In this document: positions 25,780-35,389 of the stretch, in pieces
How positions within the stretch are numbered: position 1 is the first letter of the stretch
Layout: the number at the start of each line of letters is the position of its first letter
Assembly: GCF_048898065.1 (NCBI RefSeq)
Contig: NZ_JBLWFI010000001.1
Span: 1,364,001 to 1,428,000, forward strand
Length of the DNA stretch: 64,000 nt
Direction of reading: 5' to 3'
Source: Tepidibacillus_B infernus
Lineage (GTDB): Bacteria > Bacillota > Bacilli > Tepidibacillales > Tepidibacillaceae
Notes under the pieces: generated by a model
Seen by the model: the letters and a program-made list of their open reading frames with translations, nothing else
What the model was told of the DNA's origin: nothing
Database searches by the model: none
Translations under genes and position numbers: made by a program

Positions 25780-26835
25780 CTATTTCAAATCATTTTCACT
25801 AATATATCCACTTTCAACTAACACCTTAACTAAATTGTCCTTAGTTACGACTTGTGGTTCAAGTAGTACAGATGGGACATTGATCTTACCATTGTCTACT
25901 TCGCCATTCGTTTCAACTTTTTGACCGTTAGCTAGTTGGATGGCCATTTCAATAGCTTTTTTACCTAGTTCTCTTGTATCTTTGAAGATCGTCATGGACT
26001 GAGTACCCTCCATGATTCTTTTTGCGGCTGCTTTCTCTGCATCTTGCCCTGTAATTGGAACACTACCAGCGAGCCCTTGGGCGGCTAATGCCTGGATCGC
26101 AGCACCTGCAGTCCCATCATTTGGTGCAAGAATGGCATCAACTTGATTGTTATTTGCAGCTAATGCAGCTTCAACTATCTTTAAAGCATTTTCAGGTACC
26201 CAGTTTTCTACTGCTTGTTCAGCAATAACTTGAATCTTGCTAGCATCAATCAGTGGTTGAATGTATTTCATTGCTCCTTCTTTAAATAGCTTTGCATTGT
26301 TATCTGTTGGAGCACCTGACATGATGATATATTTACCTTCCGGTACTTTTTCTGTTATATATTTACCTTGTAACTCTCCAACCTTTACATTATCAAATGA
26401 TAAATAATAGCCTAGTTTCTCTGTATTCGTAATTAAACGGTCATATGAGATTACCGGAACTCCTTCATTTGTTGCCTTTTCTACTAATGTTGCAGCTGCT
26501 GAAGCATCATGTGGAGCTAAAATTAACACATCAATACCTTGAGTTAACAAGGATTCAACTTGTGAAATTTGTTCTTGCATATTTGCATCAGCCACTTTAA
26601 CGATTAATTCTATACCTGCTTCTTTAGCAACCTCCTCCATTTTTTCTTTATCTCTTACCCATCTTTCCTCTCTTTGTGTAGGTAAAGATATCCCAACTTT
26701 GATGGTTTTACCGGTATCACTGACCTTTTCCCCAGTACCATTGGTCGTTGTAGTTTCTTTACTGCCACAACCCGTAAATAATGTTACAATCATAATAACA
26801 GCCAGCAAGAATAATAAAATTTTACTTTTTTTCAT
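25780..26835 (-). CDS. Sugar-binding lipoprotein (XylF-like)
   Basis: The 351-residue protein has a lipoprotein signal with the lipobox TLFTGC, so it should be tethered outside by a lipidated Cys22. The mature part is a type I periplasmic binding protein of the xylose/ChvE kind (KVGISLPTQREERWVRDKE, APHDASAAATLVEKA, YDRLITN, APNDGTAGAAIQALA, ITGQDAE). It would deliver the sugar to the XylG/XylH-like transporter. It begins the transporter transcript, after a cre-like site and a terminator that separate it from the regulatory genes. D-xylose is the inferred ligand from family resemblance; arabinose or galactose-type sugars remain possible. Confidence 0.88.
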   Translation of the reverse strand: MKKSKILLFLLAVIMIVTLFTGCGSKETTTTNGTGEKVSDTGKTIKVGISLPTQREERWVRDKEKMEEVAKEAGIELIVKVADANMQEQISQVESLLTQGIDVLILAPHDASAAATLVEKATNEGVPVISYDRLITNTEKLGYYLSFDNVKVGELQGKYITEKVPEGKYIIMSGAPTDNNAKLFKEGAMKYIQPLIDASKIQVIAEQAVENWVPENALKIVEAALAANNNQVDAILAPNDGTAGAAIQALAAQGLAGSVPITGQDAEKAAAKRIMEGTQSMTIFKDTRELGKKAIEMAIQLANGQKVETNGEVDNGKINVPSVLLEPQVVTKDNLVKVLVESGYISENDLK

Positions 26836-26863
26836 CTTGACGCCTCCTCATCATATTTGAGAT

Positions 26864-26878
26864 ATGTAAGCGGTTTCT
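26864..26878. promoter_or_regulatory. cre-like CcpA site upstream of the transporter
   Basis: ATGTAAGCGGTTTCT on the plus strand matches the catabolite-responsive element consensus WTGNAANCGNWNNCW at every fixed position. It lies about 30 bases before the xylF-like start codon, where bound CcpA would repress or block transcription when preferred sugars are present. Confidence 0.6.
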
Positions 26879-26990
26879 CAACTGGTTAAATCATATCCTT
26901 TTATCTCATTTTTTACCTTAGTCTTTTTTAAGCAAATGCTATAATATTTTGCTGAGATGATTTTGTAACAAAAAAGAAATGTATTTTTTT

Positions 26991-27028
26991 ATGACAAAAA
27001 AAAACAGACCTAAAATGTTAGCCTGTTT
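26991..27028 (-). terminator. Terminator between sensor genes and transporter genes
   Basis: On the minus strand an AAACAG / CTGTTT stem with partial internal pairing is followed by nine or more U. It ends the regulatory transcript, or attenuates it, ahead of the transporter genes. Confidence 0.65.
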
Positions 27029-27038
27029 ATCCGTTCTT

Positions 27039-28115
27039 TTATTCAAGATTCCTATATACCGCATTTCGTAAATGGAAGCCATCTTTGATAATGGTCTCAT
27101 CAATATTATCCTTCGTGACAGCAATAGGCTCCAGTGAGTAATAGGGAACATCATATTTACCATTAAATATCGTCTCTTCTATTTCTAAATTTTCTCCTTT
27201 TGCCAATTTAATTGCCAAACTTGCTGCTATATCAGCAAGCTTTTCTATTGGTTTGTAGACTGTCATATATTGAGTGCCTTCTACTATTCTTTGACTGGCT
27301 GCAAGGTCTGCATCCTGCCCCACCACAATGATTTTACCAGCCATTCTATATTCAGATAATGCCTCAATGGCACCCTCAGCAAGTCCGTCATTCCCTGCGA
27401 TAATCGCATCTATTCTTCTCCCCTTTTGAAAATCGTTATCAACGACTTTAAACGCATATTCTTTCATCCAATTAGGTGCCCATTCTTCATTAATGATTTG
27501 TATTCTTTTATTTTTTACTAGAGGATTTAATATTTTATCATAACCTTCTTTAATCATCTTTGTGTTATGGTCACTCTTAGCACCATTGATAATCAAAATA
27601 TTACCAGTTTGTATTTTGTTTAAAACATATTCTGCCATTAGTTCTCCAACTTTTACATTATTAAAAGATAAATAGACATCAATATCTGAATTCAATACTA
27701 ACCTGTCATAAGAAATCACTTTTACTCCTGCTTTTTTTGCTAGTTCAACTGCGTTTGCGGCCTTCTTTAGATCATTTGGTACAATGACTAGCACATCAAT
27801 CCCTTGATCTAGAAGATATTTGACTTGTTCCAACTGATCTTGGTCATCATTATTAGCGTTTTGAACGATAATCTCTTGACCCAGTTCTTTAACCTTCGCC
27901 ATTAAAATATCTCTATCTCTAATCCAACGCTCTTCTTTTAAAGTGCCTAAAGAGAAGCCAATTTTAATTTTATCCTCAACCTCATTATCATTGCCCTGAT
28001 TTGTACTTTGATCAGAAGATCTGGAGATTAAAGTTAAGACTGTCAGATAAATAAGTACTAATAATATCATGAGAAGCGATATGGTTATTATATTGAGAAA
28101 ACTCGTCTTTTTCAC
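27039..28115 (-). CDS. Membrane-anchored sugar-binding sensor protein (XylFII-like)
   Basis: The roughly 358-residue protein is closely related to the transporter's own binding protein (shared KEERW(I/V)RD, SYDRLV, LSFNNVKVGEL, GAKSDHNTK, GQDADLAAS). It has an uncleaved N-terminal membrane helix (about 9-32) and no lipobox. Such an anchored copy beside a LytS-type kinase and YesN-type regulator is the arrangement of the XylFII-LytS-YesN xylose-sensing system described in Clostridium beijerinckii. There the binding protein contacts the kinase outside the cell. The start is GTG (28115) or TTG (28118), and it overlaps the end of the regulator gene by a few bases. Confidence 0.82.
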   Translation of the reverse strand: MKKTSFLNIITISLLMILLVLIYLTVLTLISRSSDQSTNQGNDNEVEDKIKIGFSLGTLKEERWIRDRDILMAKVKELGQEIIVQNANNDDQDQLEQVKYLLDQGIDVLVIVPNDLKKAANAVELAKKAGVKVISYDRLVLNSDIDVYLSFNNVKVGELMAEYVLNKIQTGNILIINGAKSDHNTKMIKEGYDKILNPLVKNKRIQIINEEWAPNWMKEYAFKVVDNDFQKGRRIDAIIAGNDGLAEGAIEALSEYRMAGKIIVVGQDADLAASQRIVEGTQYMTVYKPIEKLADIAASLAIKLAKGENLEIEETIFNGKYDVPYYSLEPIAVTKDNIDETIIKDGFHLRNAVYRNLE

Positions 28116-29725
28116 CAAGATATCACCTCACCCGAACCTTTATTTTCTCTATATTCTGTCGGTGTTAGTCCTGTACTTTTCTTAAATATTTTGCTAAAGT
28201 AATTCGGATCGCTGTAGCCAACCTTGTAACCTATTTCCTTAATACTAATTGAGGTCGTCTTTAGCAATTCCTTTGATTTTTCGATCCTTAAGTCAGTAAG
28301 ATAATCAACAAAATTCTTTCCAGTCGATTCTTTAAAAAATTTGCTGAAATAGTGATAACTCATATTGATCTCTTTCGCAACATCATCTAAGGTGATATTA
28401 TTTTCATAATGATGATGAATAAACTGAATCGCTTCCAATATTAAGCCATTTAATTCATTTGCTCTAGACTCTTCTAAAATTATTATAAATTTTTTTAAGT
28501 AGTTCATATAGTTGATTCTAAGCTCTTGATGATTGTCAATTTTTAAAAGATTGATTAAAAAATTTTGAAGGGATGTATTGTTTTCTTCTATTTTGTAGGG
28601 AATAGTCCTTCGTAATACAATTAACAGTTCGATTAACTTTGATTTTATTTTGTCAATATCATTCTTATAATGAGTAGAGTACCACCAATAAATTTCATCA
28701 AAGGCCTCTAAAGTGCCTGTTGTATTTCCAGATAATATACTATCAATAAGAATCTGTTCTATCTTATTAGTTGAATAATCATCCATTTTGTCTATAGACA
28801 TCACAACATCTTTATAGTGTGTTATTGTCTCTTCATCAGAAACGGTTGCTGCCATGATCGCTTCGTTATAAGACTTTGAAAAATGATTGGAATGATAACA
28901 ATTACCCACTCCTATTCTATAATTGATTTTCATTATTTTATCTATTTTTTCAGTTACTTTCTTAGCAATGTTAATCGAATTATTTTTATGATTATCATTA
29001 TTTAAATCATCCTGTATAGGGATATATGCAACAATTCTATCTAATTGTGGTGGACCAACTAAACAAAAACATTCTCTTTTAAGTTCCATACTAAAATTGT
29101 CATAAAATTTCTGTTTTAAAAAATGAGACTTCATATTTTCCTCTTTTGATAAGCTATCCGTACCATTAATTATTGCTACTATAATATAACCATAGTCTAA
29201 TTTTGTGCCGAGCATTTCCTCATAAAAGGATATATCTTCTGCCAATCTACCATTTATAAGTAGGGAATAAACAAACTGGCCTTCCATAAATGGAACTACT
29301 TTATTCATTTTTTCCTTTAATAAAATTCCTTGTTTTAATTCTTCTTTCCTTAAAGAAACTTTTTCTATTATTTTTTTGATTACATCAATCACTTTTTGCT
29401 TGTTTAATGGCTTAAGTAAATAGTCAATAACACCCAAATTAATTGCATCAATTGCATAATCAAAATACTCATGGGCTGTAATAATGACAAATACAACATG
29501 ATTATTTTCCGCCTTGATCTGTCTAATCGCTTCGATCCCATTGATTCCTGGCATGCGAATATCTATGAAAATGGCATCCGGCTTTAGGTCTACAGCCTTT
29601 TCAATTGCTTCTCTCCCCGATCTGGCAGTACCTACTATAGTTGCCTGATCAATAAATTTATCTACAATATACTTTATTGAATCAAGAACAATTTGCTCAT
29701 CATCGACGATTAACAGTTTAATCAT
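28112..29725 (-). CDS. YesN-type response regulator (REC + AraC HTH)
   Basis: The 537-residue protein has an N-terminal receiver domain (1-120) with the acidic pocket VDDE, phospho-acceptor D55 in FIDIRMPG and the lysine in LLKPLNKQK. A long linker (about 130-430) and a C-terminal AraC-type double helix-turn-helix (about 435-535; VAKEINMSYHYFSKFFKE, IGYKVGYSDPNYFSKIFKK) follow. It should be phosphorylated by the neighbouring kinase and activate the transporter promoter. Its start overlaps the kinase gene's end by 8 bases, which supports translational coupling. Confidence 0.92.
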   Translation of the reverse strand: MIKLLIVDDEQIVLDSIKYIVDKFIDQATIVGTARSGREAIEKAVDLKPDAIFIDIRMPGINGIEAIRQIKAENNHVVFVIITAHEYFDYAIDAINLGVIDYLLKPLNKQKVIDVIKKIIEKVSLRKEELKQGILLKEKMNKVVPFMEGQFVYSLLINGRLAEDISFYEEMLGTKLDYGYIIVAIINGTDSLSKEENMKSHFLKQKFYDNFSMELKRECFCLVGPPQLDRIVAYIPIQDDLNNDNHKNNSINIAKKVTEKIDKIMKINYRIGVGNCYHSNHFSKSYNEAIMAATVSDEETITHYKDVVMSIDKMDDYSTNKIEQILIDSILSGNTTGTLEAFDEIYWWYSTHYKNDIDKIKSKLIELLIVLRRTIPYKIEENNTSLQNFLINLLKIDNHQELRINYMNYLKKFIIILEESRANELNGLILEAIQFIHHHYENNITLDDVAKEINMSYHYFSKFFKESTGKNFVDYLTDLRIEKSKELLKTTSISIKEIGYKVGYSDPNYFSKIFKKSTGLTPTEYRENKGSGEVISW

Positions 29726-31243
29726 GATAAACCACGTCCTTATTATTTGGGATCATAAGTATAACACTCGTTCCCATATCAATTACACTCTCTATTTTAA
29801 TAACTTCCTCTATATCGTAAATATTAAAGAACAAACGTAATCTGTCTATTACGTTTTGTAACCCGATACCTGTAACATGTCCCTTAGAAGAGTTGCTACG
29901 ATCTGAGACAATTGCTTTTATTTCTTTTTTATTCATACCCTTTCCATTATCTCGAACTTCAATATATATTTTATTCCCCTTAGCCTTAATGCTAAGATAA
30001 ATCTCACCATTTCTTTCAATATCTTCTAGCCCATGTATAAAAGCGTTTTCAACAATTGGTTGAATAATCGTACAAGGGATCTTTGCTTCAAGTATCGTTT
30101 CATCAATATCAATATTAAAAGATATTCGATCGCCAAATCTGGTTTTTAGAATGTACATATAGTTCTTAACATTAGCTAATTCATCTCTTAAGGTTACAGG
30201 TTGATCAAGCTTTCTCAATTTGTATCTGAATAATTCGGACATATTGTCGATAAATTGTGATGATTTATCTGCTCCTTCTAACATAGCTAACTGTGCTGCG
30301 GTATTTAATGTATTAAACAGAAAATGTGGGTTTATTTGTGATTGAAGTGATTTAAGCTCAGCATCTTTTAACAGACTTTTCATCTTCAGATTTTGCATTT
30401 CCTGCTCTTTCAGTCTATTTTCAATTTCAGCCTGTCCTTTTATGTCATCAATATAACTTTTGATATTGACGACCATTTTATTAAACGCTTTCACTAATAG
30501 ATTGATCTCATCATTTGTTTCTATCTTCACTGGTTCAATATCAAAGTCGCCCTTTGATATTCTTTCCGCTGAATGAGACAACTCAATGATTGGTTTTGTT
30601 AAACGATAAGTAAAGAAAATAGCAAGAAAAATATTGATAATTAGCGAGGATATAATCAACAATAAATTAAGATAACTAATAAAAGACATATTTTTGGTTA
30701 GCAGTTGATATTTTGCTGATCCGTTTTGCAATTTCATATTTAAAAGATTATTAATATAAAATTTAATATNNNNNNNNNNAATTTAATATATTCACTTATT
30801 TCATTAGATCTTTTAAAACTTGCTATATATTCACTACTAATTCTTCCCCTTTTAGCCATTATGGCACGATCGGTTTCTTCAAGTAAATGATCAATCATAT
30901 ACCCTATATCTTTCAACATTAGATCATCCAACTCAAAACTGGGTTCTCTAGAGATCTTTGCTGATTTTTCCTGAAGGCGATTATAATAAGTGTAATAATT
31001 TAAAAGAGCATCCGATGATTTAGATGTTAGATATTTTTCTACCTCTGTTGTAAGTAATGTCACTTCGTTATTTAAATTATTTAAATAAATATAGTCTACA
31101 AAAATATCTTTTACTTTCGACAGCATTAATTTGGCATTATAATACGAAAAAGTACTGGTTGCCCCTAATAAAATAATTGTAATTAAATAGTAAATCATCA
31201 GTTTTTTTCTAATCCCTGTAAAACGAAACAAGCTCTTGAACAT
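29718..31243 (-). CDS. LytS/YesM-type sensor histidine kinase, interrupted by an assembly gap
   Basis: Two minus-strand frames (30740-31243 and 29718-30737) flank ten N at 30770-30779. Both sides of the N run carry the same 10-mer (AATTTAATAT). If the N are removed and the two copies merged, the reading frame runs through without a stop and gives one protein of about 501 residues. Order: N-terminal membrane helix, extracellular helical domain (about 40-170), second membrane helix (about 183-205), HAMP, then a His_kinase domain with the phospho-accepting histidine in QSQINPHFLFNTLN (about residue 300) and an HATPase (DNGKGMNKKE, GIGLQNVIDRL). It should sense sugar through an extracellular binding protein and phosphorylate the YesN-type regulator. 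Confidence 0.88.
30770..30779. other. Run of ten N (assembly gap)
   Basis: This is a scaffold gap of nominal size inside the kinase gene. The flanks overlap by exactly ten bases, so the true gap length may be negative. Confidence 0.97.
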
Positions 31244-31254
31244 CTCTTCACCGT

Positions 31255-32265
31255 CTATTCTACTTTACTATATCTGATATTTTGATAATCTTGCAGATTT
31301 TTCATCGTAATCACTTTTACTCCTGTATCGATAAAAGTAGATGTTGTCTTTTTTTCTTTAATATCTATTAATGCTTCAATACTTTCATAACCCATTTTGT
31401 ATGGATCGCTCATTACAGTACCATATATAATACTTTTCCCGATATATCTTAGGATGTTTTCTGTATCACCATAACCAACTAATGTAACAACCCCAACTTT
31501 ATTACTATCAACGATAACTTGAGCTGAACCTAAAGTATCTACTGAGTTAGTTGTATAGATCGCATTTACTTGAGGATAATCTTTTAGGATAGATTGAGTG
31601 ATCTCCTCCGCGCTTAAAATCCCTAGCCTTGAACTAAATATTTTTATGACTTCCATTTCTTTATAATCTCTTATTGTACTGAAGAAACCGTTAATTTTAA
31701 GATTTTGACTTACTTCATCCAGTTCATAATCATTGTTCATGATAATAGCAATTTTTGCTTTTCCGGCTGTTGCTTGAACCATTAAATTTCCTGCCTCTTT
31801 TCCAAGCAGGAAGCTATTTGTACCAACAAAGGCATTTCTGCTACTATTTACATCATCATTTTCCACAGTTACCACAGGTATATTTTTTAGATAAGCTCTA
31901 TCTATTACATCCTTAAAATTCGCATTAGGTGATACATGGGTAATAATACCGTCAACATGTGAAGCTACAGCAATATCTAGATATTTTAATTCTTCTTCAG
32001 GATTGTTAAATCTAGGACTATTAAATTCGACTGCCACATTATTCTGTTTGGCTGCCTTCTCAATTCCAAGCCTAATCTCCTCCCAAAATGGATCAACAGA
32101 ACTTTGCAAAATCACAAAAAAATGATATTTTGGTTTTTGTAAAACTTCTATTTGTTCATAGGTTTGAATCTTATAAAAAATAAAACTAATGGTCACAATC
32201 AAAATCAATAAAATAATATTGATATATTTCTTCAATTTGTAAGTAAATCTTGATCCTTTTTCCAT
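31255..32265 (-). CDS. Second membrane-anchored sugar-binding protein (ribose-type)
   Basis: The product (about 336 residues) has an uncleaved N-terminal helix (about 15-35) without a lipobox. A type I periplasmic binding domain of the ribose/LacI-like kind follows (HFFVILQSSVDPFWEEIRLG, HVDGIITHVSPN, IPVVTVENDDVNSSRNAFVGTN, DPYKMGYESIEAL). It is only distantly related to the two XylF-like proteins in this cluster. It is the first gene of the sensor transcript, 12 bases from the kinase, so it is likely a second extracellular input to that kinase. The start is uncertain: ATG 32265 has an AGGGAG site 12 bases upstream, and TTG 32292 has none. Confidence 0.8.
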   Translation of the reverse strand: MEKGSRFTYKLKKYINIILLILIVTISFIFYKIQTYEQIEVLQKPKYHFFVILQSSVDPFWEEIRLGIEKAAKQNNVAVEFNSPRFNNPEEELKYLDIAVASHVDGIITHVSPNANFKDVIDRAYLKNIPVVTVENDDVNSSRNAFVGTNSFLLGKEAGNLMVQATAGKAKIAIIMNNDYELDEVSQNLKINGFFSTIRDYKEMEVIKIFSSRLGILSAEEITQSILKDYPQVNAIYTTNSVDTLGSAQVIVDSNKVGVVTLVGYGDTENILRYIGKSIIYGTVMSDPYKMGYESIEALIDIKEKKTTSTFIDTGVKVITMKNLQDYQNIRYSKVE

Positions 32266-32351
32266 TACATGAATTGTCTCCCTACTGATCAACTATCATT
32301 ATATTCAACATATTCGACACAAGGGTTCAAAATCCTTTTGACACTCCCTGC

Positions 32352-32377
32352 GAGGATGGCTTTCTACAGCCATCCTC
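32352..32377. terminator. Perfect inverted repeat downstream of fadE
   Basis: A 10-bp perfect stem (GAGGATGGCT / AGCCATCCTC) with a 6-base loop lies between fadE and the sugar-sensor operon, just past the fadE stop. It lacks a minus-strand U-tract, so it may be a weak terminator or an mRNA 3'-end stabiliser. Confidence 0.45.
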
Positions 32378-32387
32378 TTTCATTTCC

Positions 32388-34166
32388 TTACACCACGTAT
32401 TTCTCCGCCTCCAAAATACGTGCAGCAATGTTGCGTTTTAATTGAACCGTGTTGATAGGGGTGTAACGAGTGAGTTTCTTTAAGATCGAGAGTTGGGTTC
32501 TTAACACATCCCCCTCTTCCAACGACGCTAGGGTCACCTTTGCTAGTTGAGACAATCTTTCAAAAGTCTCTTGGAAGTAGACTTGGGTCATTTCAATCTT
32601 TTGGATAGACTTCTCTACGCCGACCTTGTTTATGGATTTTAATGTCCGTAAAAGAATACTTTCTAATCCATAGATTTCGATGATCATATCGGAAATATTG
32701 CGCAAAATTTCTTGTTCCTGTTCTAGCTTTTGTTGATATTTTTGAACTGCGATTCCAGCCACCATTAGTGCCATTTTCTTGGTTTTTTCTAGCAGATCCT
32801 TTTCTTGGTTTAATGGAGTTTCTTCAAGTATGGAAGGCATGATTCCCATCAGTTCTTGTTGTAACCCTTGTGCTTTTGCTAAAAGTGGGAGTTCGCCTTT
32901 TAATGCCTTTTTCAATAGAGTTCCCGGGATTAAAAGACGGTTAATCTCGTTCGTTCCCTCAAAAATTCGATTGATTCGAGAATCTCGATACAATCTCTCA
33001 ATTTCATATTCCTCAATAAAGCCATACCCTCCATGGATTTGAACCCCTTCATCTACAACAAAATCTAAGGCTTCTGAACCGTAAATTTTGTTTATGGAAC
33101 ATTCAATTGCATATTCGGCAATTCCATTAGCCACTTTTCGCCCTTCGTCTTCTTTGACACCTTTTAATGCGTTTAATGAATCCTCAATTAATCCACCCGT
33201 CCGATAAACAGTGGTCTCATTCACATACGTTCGAATTACCATATCTGCCAACTTCTCCTGAATCAGTGGGAATGAGCTAATCGGGGTCTTGAACTGCTTC
33301 CGTTCCTTGGCATACTTCACCGCAAGATCAATTACTCGTTTGGAAGAACCCACTGTACCAATTCCCAATTTGTATCGACCAATATTTAAGATATTAAAGG
33401 CGATCACATGACCTTTTCCGACTTCCCCTAAAAGATTTTCCATTGGAACCTTTGCATCCTCAAGGATCAATGGACGAGTCGAAGAACCACGGATTCCCAT
33501 TTTCTTTTCCTCCGGTCCAACTGATACGCCTTCGAACTCTCTCTCCACGATAAAAGCAGAAAATTTATCCCCATCAACTTTCGCATAAACGACAAAGACA
33601 TCAGCAAAACCTGCATTGGTAATAAACTGTTTCGTTCCGTTTAAAATATAATATTTGCCATCTTCACTTAATACGGCGGTTGCCTTTGCCCCTAATGCAT
33701 CAGAGCCTGATGTAGGTTCGGTTAAGGCGTAAGCGGCGATCTTCTCCCCAGATGCTAAAGCTGGGAGATATTTTTGACGTTGATCTTCATTTCCAAAAAA
33801 CACAATGGGAAGTGAACCAATCCCGACGTGCGCTCCATGACTTAAGGCAAATGATCCTGCTTTTGCGATATTCTCCGTAATTAAGGACGAGCTGATCTTA
33901 TCTAACCCAATTCCGCCATATTCCTCAGGTACATCTGCACCGAGTAGCCCTAATTCTCCTGCTTCTTTTAATAGTTTCACAACCAAATCAAAATTTTTGT
34001 GTTCGATCGCCTCAGCTTGAGGGAGGATTTCTCCTTCGACAAAGTCCCATGTCGTTTTAGCGATCATCACATGCTCCTCATTAAAATCCTCTGGTGTAAA
34101 AATATCTGTTGGCTTTACATCCTCAATTAAAAAACTACCACCTTTGATTTGCTTTTTATCTTCCAT
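32388..34166 (-). CDS. fadE: Long acyl-CoA dehydrogenase (FadE type)
   Basis: The 592-residue flavoenzyme belongs to the long Bacillus FadE form. The acyl-CoA dehydrogenase core (about 30-420) is followed by a C-terminal helical extension of about 170 residues. FAD and substrate motifs are ALTEPTSGSDALG and the C-terminal IHGGYGFIEEYEIERLYRD, with the catalytic-glutamate region RIFEGTNEINR. It introduces the first double bond in beta-oxidation and passes electrons to ETF. GGAGGGG, six bases before the ATG at 34166, defines the start. It is the last gene of the fadN-fadA-fadE set, 29 bases after fadA. Confidence 0.93.
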   Translation of the reverse strand: MEDKKQIKGGSFLIEDVKPTDIFTPEDFNEEHVMIAKTTWDFVEGEILPQAEAIEHKNFDLVVKLLKEAGELGLLGADVPEEYGGIGLDKISSSLITENIAKAGSFALSHGAHVGIGSLPIVFFGNEDQRQKYLPALASGEKIAAYALTEPTSGSDALGAKATAVLSEDGKYYILNGTKQFITNAGFADVFVVYAKVDGDKFSAFIVEREFEGVSVGPEEKKMGIRGSSTRPLILEDAKVPMENLLGEVGKGHVIAFNILNIGRYKLGIGTVGSSKRVIDLAVKYAKERKQFKTPISSFPLIQEKLADMVIRTYVNETTVYRTGGLIEDSLNALKGVKEDEGRKVANGIAEYAIECSINKIYGSEALDFVVDEGVQIHGGYGFIEEYEIERLYRDSRINRIFEGTNEINRLLIPGTLLKKALKGELPLLAKAQGLQQELMGIMPSILEETPLNQEKDLLEKTKKMALMVAGIAVQKYQQKLEQEQEILRNISDMIIEIYGLESILLRTLKSINKVGVEKSIQKIEMTQVYFQETFERLSQLAKVTLASLEEGDVLRTQLSILKKLTRYTPINTVQLKRNIAARILEAEKYVV

Positions 34167-34195
34167 CCGAATCCCCTCCATCACATCTATTATTT

Positions 34196-35374
34196 TTATA
34201 ACAGTTCAAAGACTCCTGCGGCTCCCATTCCTCCGCCAATACACATCGAAACCACACCATATCTTCCATTTCTTCGTTTTAATTCATGTAAGAGTGTCAC
34301 AGAGAGTTTGGCACCTGTGCAGCCTAATGGGTGCCCGAGTGCAATTGCTCCACCATTAACATTTACTTTTTCTGGATCAAGTCCTAATTCGCGAATGACA
34401 TAAACTGCTTGTGCGGCAAAGGCTTCATTTAATTCAAACAGATCAATATCCTCAAGTGTTAATCCTGCTCTTTCGAGTGCTTTTGGAATCGCCGTTACAG
34501 GCCCAATTCCCATGATATCTGGTGCAACACCTGATACTGCATAACTTATAAAACGAGCGATTGGTTTTAATCCAAGTTCCTCGGCCTTTTCCCTTGACAT
34601 GACCATCACTGCAGCAGCCCCATCACTGGTTTGTGAGGAGTTCCCCGCTGTCACCGTGCCATTTGCCATAAATGCGGGTTTTAACTTTGCTAATGCTTCC
34701 ATTGACGTATCCGTACGAACCCCTTCATCGGTGTCAAAGATAATCTCTTCTTTACGTACCTTGCCTGTTTCATCCATCATTGTTTTCGTTACCTTAACAG
34801 GGACGATTTCCTCTTTGAATTTCCCTTCCGCAATTGCCTTTGCTGCTCGCTGATGACTTTGTAATGCGAAAGCATCCTGTTCTTCTCTAGAGACTTCGAA
34901 TTGCTTTGCGACTTGTTCTGCCGTTAATCCCATCGCCATATAAGCTTCTGGCATATGTTCCATTAACCATGGATTCGGAGCTAGCTTATTGCCACCCATT
35001 GGAATCATACTCATACTCTCTGCGCCACCGGCAATAACCACATCAGCAAACCCGACCATAATTTTTTCAGCTGCAATTGCAATCGTCTGAATCCCAGAGG
35101 AACAATAACGGTTCACCGTCATTCCTGGAACGGTTTTTGGTAATCCCGCACGCAAGACAATATTCCTAGCCATATTCATTCCCTGCTCCGCCTCTGGAAA
35201 AGCACAACCGATGATTACATCATCAATTTCTTCTGGTTTTAAACCTGGTGTTCGACGTAATAATTCTTCAATTACATAGACTCCTAAGTCATCAGGGCGA
35301 GTATCCTTTAACATGCCTTTAGGTGCTTTACTCACCGCAGTTCTTACTGCTGCAACAATGACAGCCTCTCTCAT
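34196..35374 (-). CDS. fadA: Acetyl-CoA C-acyltransferase (3-ketoacyl-CoA thiolase)
   Basis: The 392-residue thiolase has the acyl-accepting cysteine in NRYCSSGIQT, the catalytic histidine in GHPLGCTGAK and the second cysteine in SMCIGGGMG. It cleaves 3-ketoacyl-CoA to acetyl-CoA and a shortened acyl-CoA. Position between fadN and fadE, 15 bases from fadN, matches the B. subtilis fadNAE operon. The ATG follows GGAGAGG. Confidence 0.94.
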   Translation of the reverse strand: MREAVIVAAVRTAVSKAPKGMLKDTRPDDLGVYVIEELLRRTPGLKPEEIDDVIIGCAFPEAEQGMNMARNIVLRAGLPKTVPGMTVNRYCSSGIQTIAIAAEKIMVGFADVVIAGGAESMSMIPMGGNKLAPNPWLMEHMPEAYMAMGLTAEQVAKQFEVSREEQDAFALQSHQRAAKAIAEGKFKEEIVPVKVTKTMMDETGKVRKEEIIFDTDEGVRTDTSMEALAKLKPAFMANGTVTAGNSSQTSDGAAAVMVMSREKAEELGLKPIARFISYAVSGVAPDIMGIGPVTAIPKALERAGLTLEDIDLFELNEAFAAQAVYVIRELGLDPEKVNVNGGAIALGHPLGCTGAKLSVTLLHELKRRNGRYGVVSMCIGGGMGAAGVFELL

Positions 35375-35389
35375 TTTCCATCCTCTCCT

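Noticed and set aside
29718..31243. Histidine kinase as a split or decayed gene
   Set aside because: The interruption is a run of N with overlapping flanks; collapsing it restores a full frame. This is an assembly artefact, not a frameshift.
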